The translations under genes were made by a program, and so were the position numbers. A DNA stretch of 5,110 bases from Campylobacteraceae bacterium (GTDB lineage Bacteria > Campylobacterota > Campylobacteria > Campylobacterales > Sulfurovaceae): NCBI GenBank assembly GCA_027031505.1, contig JALVQH010000173.1, positions 1-5,110 on the forward strand. Direction: 5' to 3'. Shown piece by piece: positions 5,001 through 5,110 of the stretch (the stretch's first letter is position 1; the number at the start of each line of letters is the position of its first letter). Under the pieces are notes generated by a model. The model had not been told where the DNA came from. It ran no database searches and was given only the letters and a program-made list of their open reading frames with translations.

Positions 5001-5110
5001 CACTCAACGCTGCCTCAATCGCTGCGAAATGCTGCTGGGGATCGGTATGATACTGCCCCTCATCGATATCCTCTGTCACCTCGGTATAAGCGCGATCGAG
5101 CTGATAGGCG
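4993..5110 (-). CDS. Probable cognate antitoxin, 3' end (partial)
   Basis: The open frame enters from the right edge and gives the last 38 residues, beginning AYQLDRAYTEVTEDIDEG and ending AAIEAALSDD, with TGA at 4993-4995. The piece is strongly acidic with a helical tail, as expected for an antitoxin region that wraps a basic toxin. Its stop overlaps the toxin start by 8 nt (ATGATTGA), the usual arrangement of antitoxin-first modules. The DNA-binding N-terminal half is outside the window, so the antitoxin family cannot be named. The pair is inferred from position and the nature of the toxin. Confidence 0.7.
   Translation of the reverse strand, partial: AYQLDRAYTEVTEDIDEGQYHTDPQQHFAAIEAALSDD

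Overview
The window looks like ordinary chromosome from a free-living member of the Campylobacterota (epsilonproteobacteria; Sulfurovum, Sulfuricurvum or Sulfurimonas-like). This rests on the IlvD and RarA sequence style, the very tight gene packing, mRNA promoters made of an extended -10 (TGNTATAAT) with no recognisable -35, and GC-richer genes separated by AT-rich spacers. Genus cannot be fixed from this window alone.

Layout. 1-299 (+): the 3' end of rarA (replication-associated recombination ATPase). 292-702 (-): an uncharacterised protein with one N-terminal membrane anchor, converging on rarA with an 8-nt overlap of the stop ends. 775-1265 (-): a five-gene tRNA operon, transcribed Pro(UGG)-His(GUG)-Arg(UCG)-Arg(UCU)-Leu(UAG), all with encoded CCA, behind a perfect TTGACA-17-TATAAT promoter. 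1312-1482 (-): a 56-residue four-cysteine protein of unknown function. 1520-2509 (-): purM (purine synthesis). 2511-2735 (-): a small two-helix membrane protein resembling the DUF2892/YgaP membrane segment, one base from purM. 2736-2953: a divergent regulatory spacer with two extended -10 promoters and an inverted-repeat/REP-like segment. 2954-4636 (+): ilvD (branched-chain amino acid synthesis). 4637-4727: a convergent spacer with nested inverted repeats. 4728-5000 (-): a RelE/YafQ-like toxin. 4993-5110 (-): the 3' end of its probable antitoxin, running off the window.

How it fits together. Most of the window is housekeeping: purine and valine/isoleucine synthesis, tRNA supply and replication-fork maintenance. 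The minus-strand block from 2735 to 292 is unusually compact. The purM stop codon lies inside the -10 box of the next promoter, and the small-protein stop codon lies inside the -35 box of the tRNA promoter. The only accessory-type element is the toxin-antitoxin pair at the right edge. I see no clear novel multi-gene system. The best leads are the unrecognised four-Cys mini-protein, the shared G1-U72 pair in three consecutive tRNAs, and the structured leader upstream of the membrane protein-purM unit.
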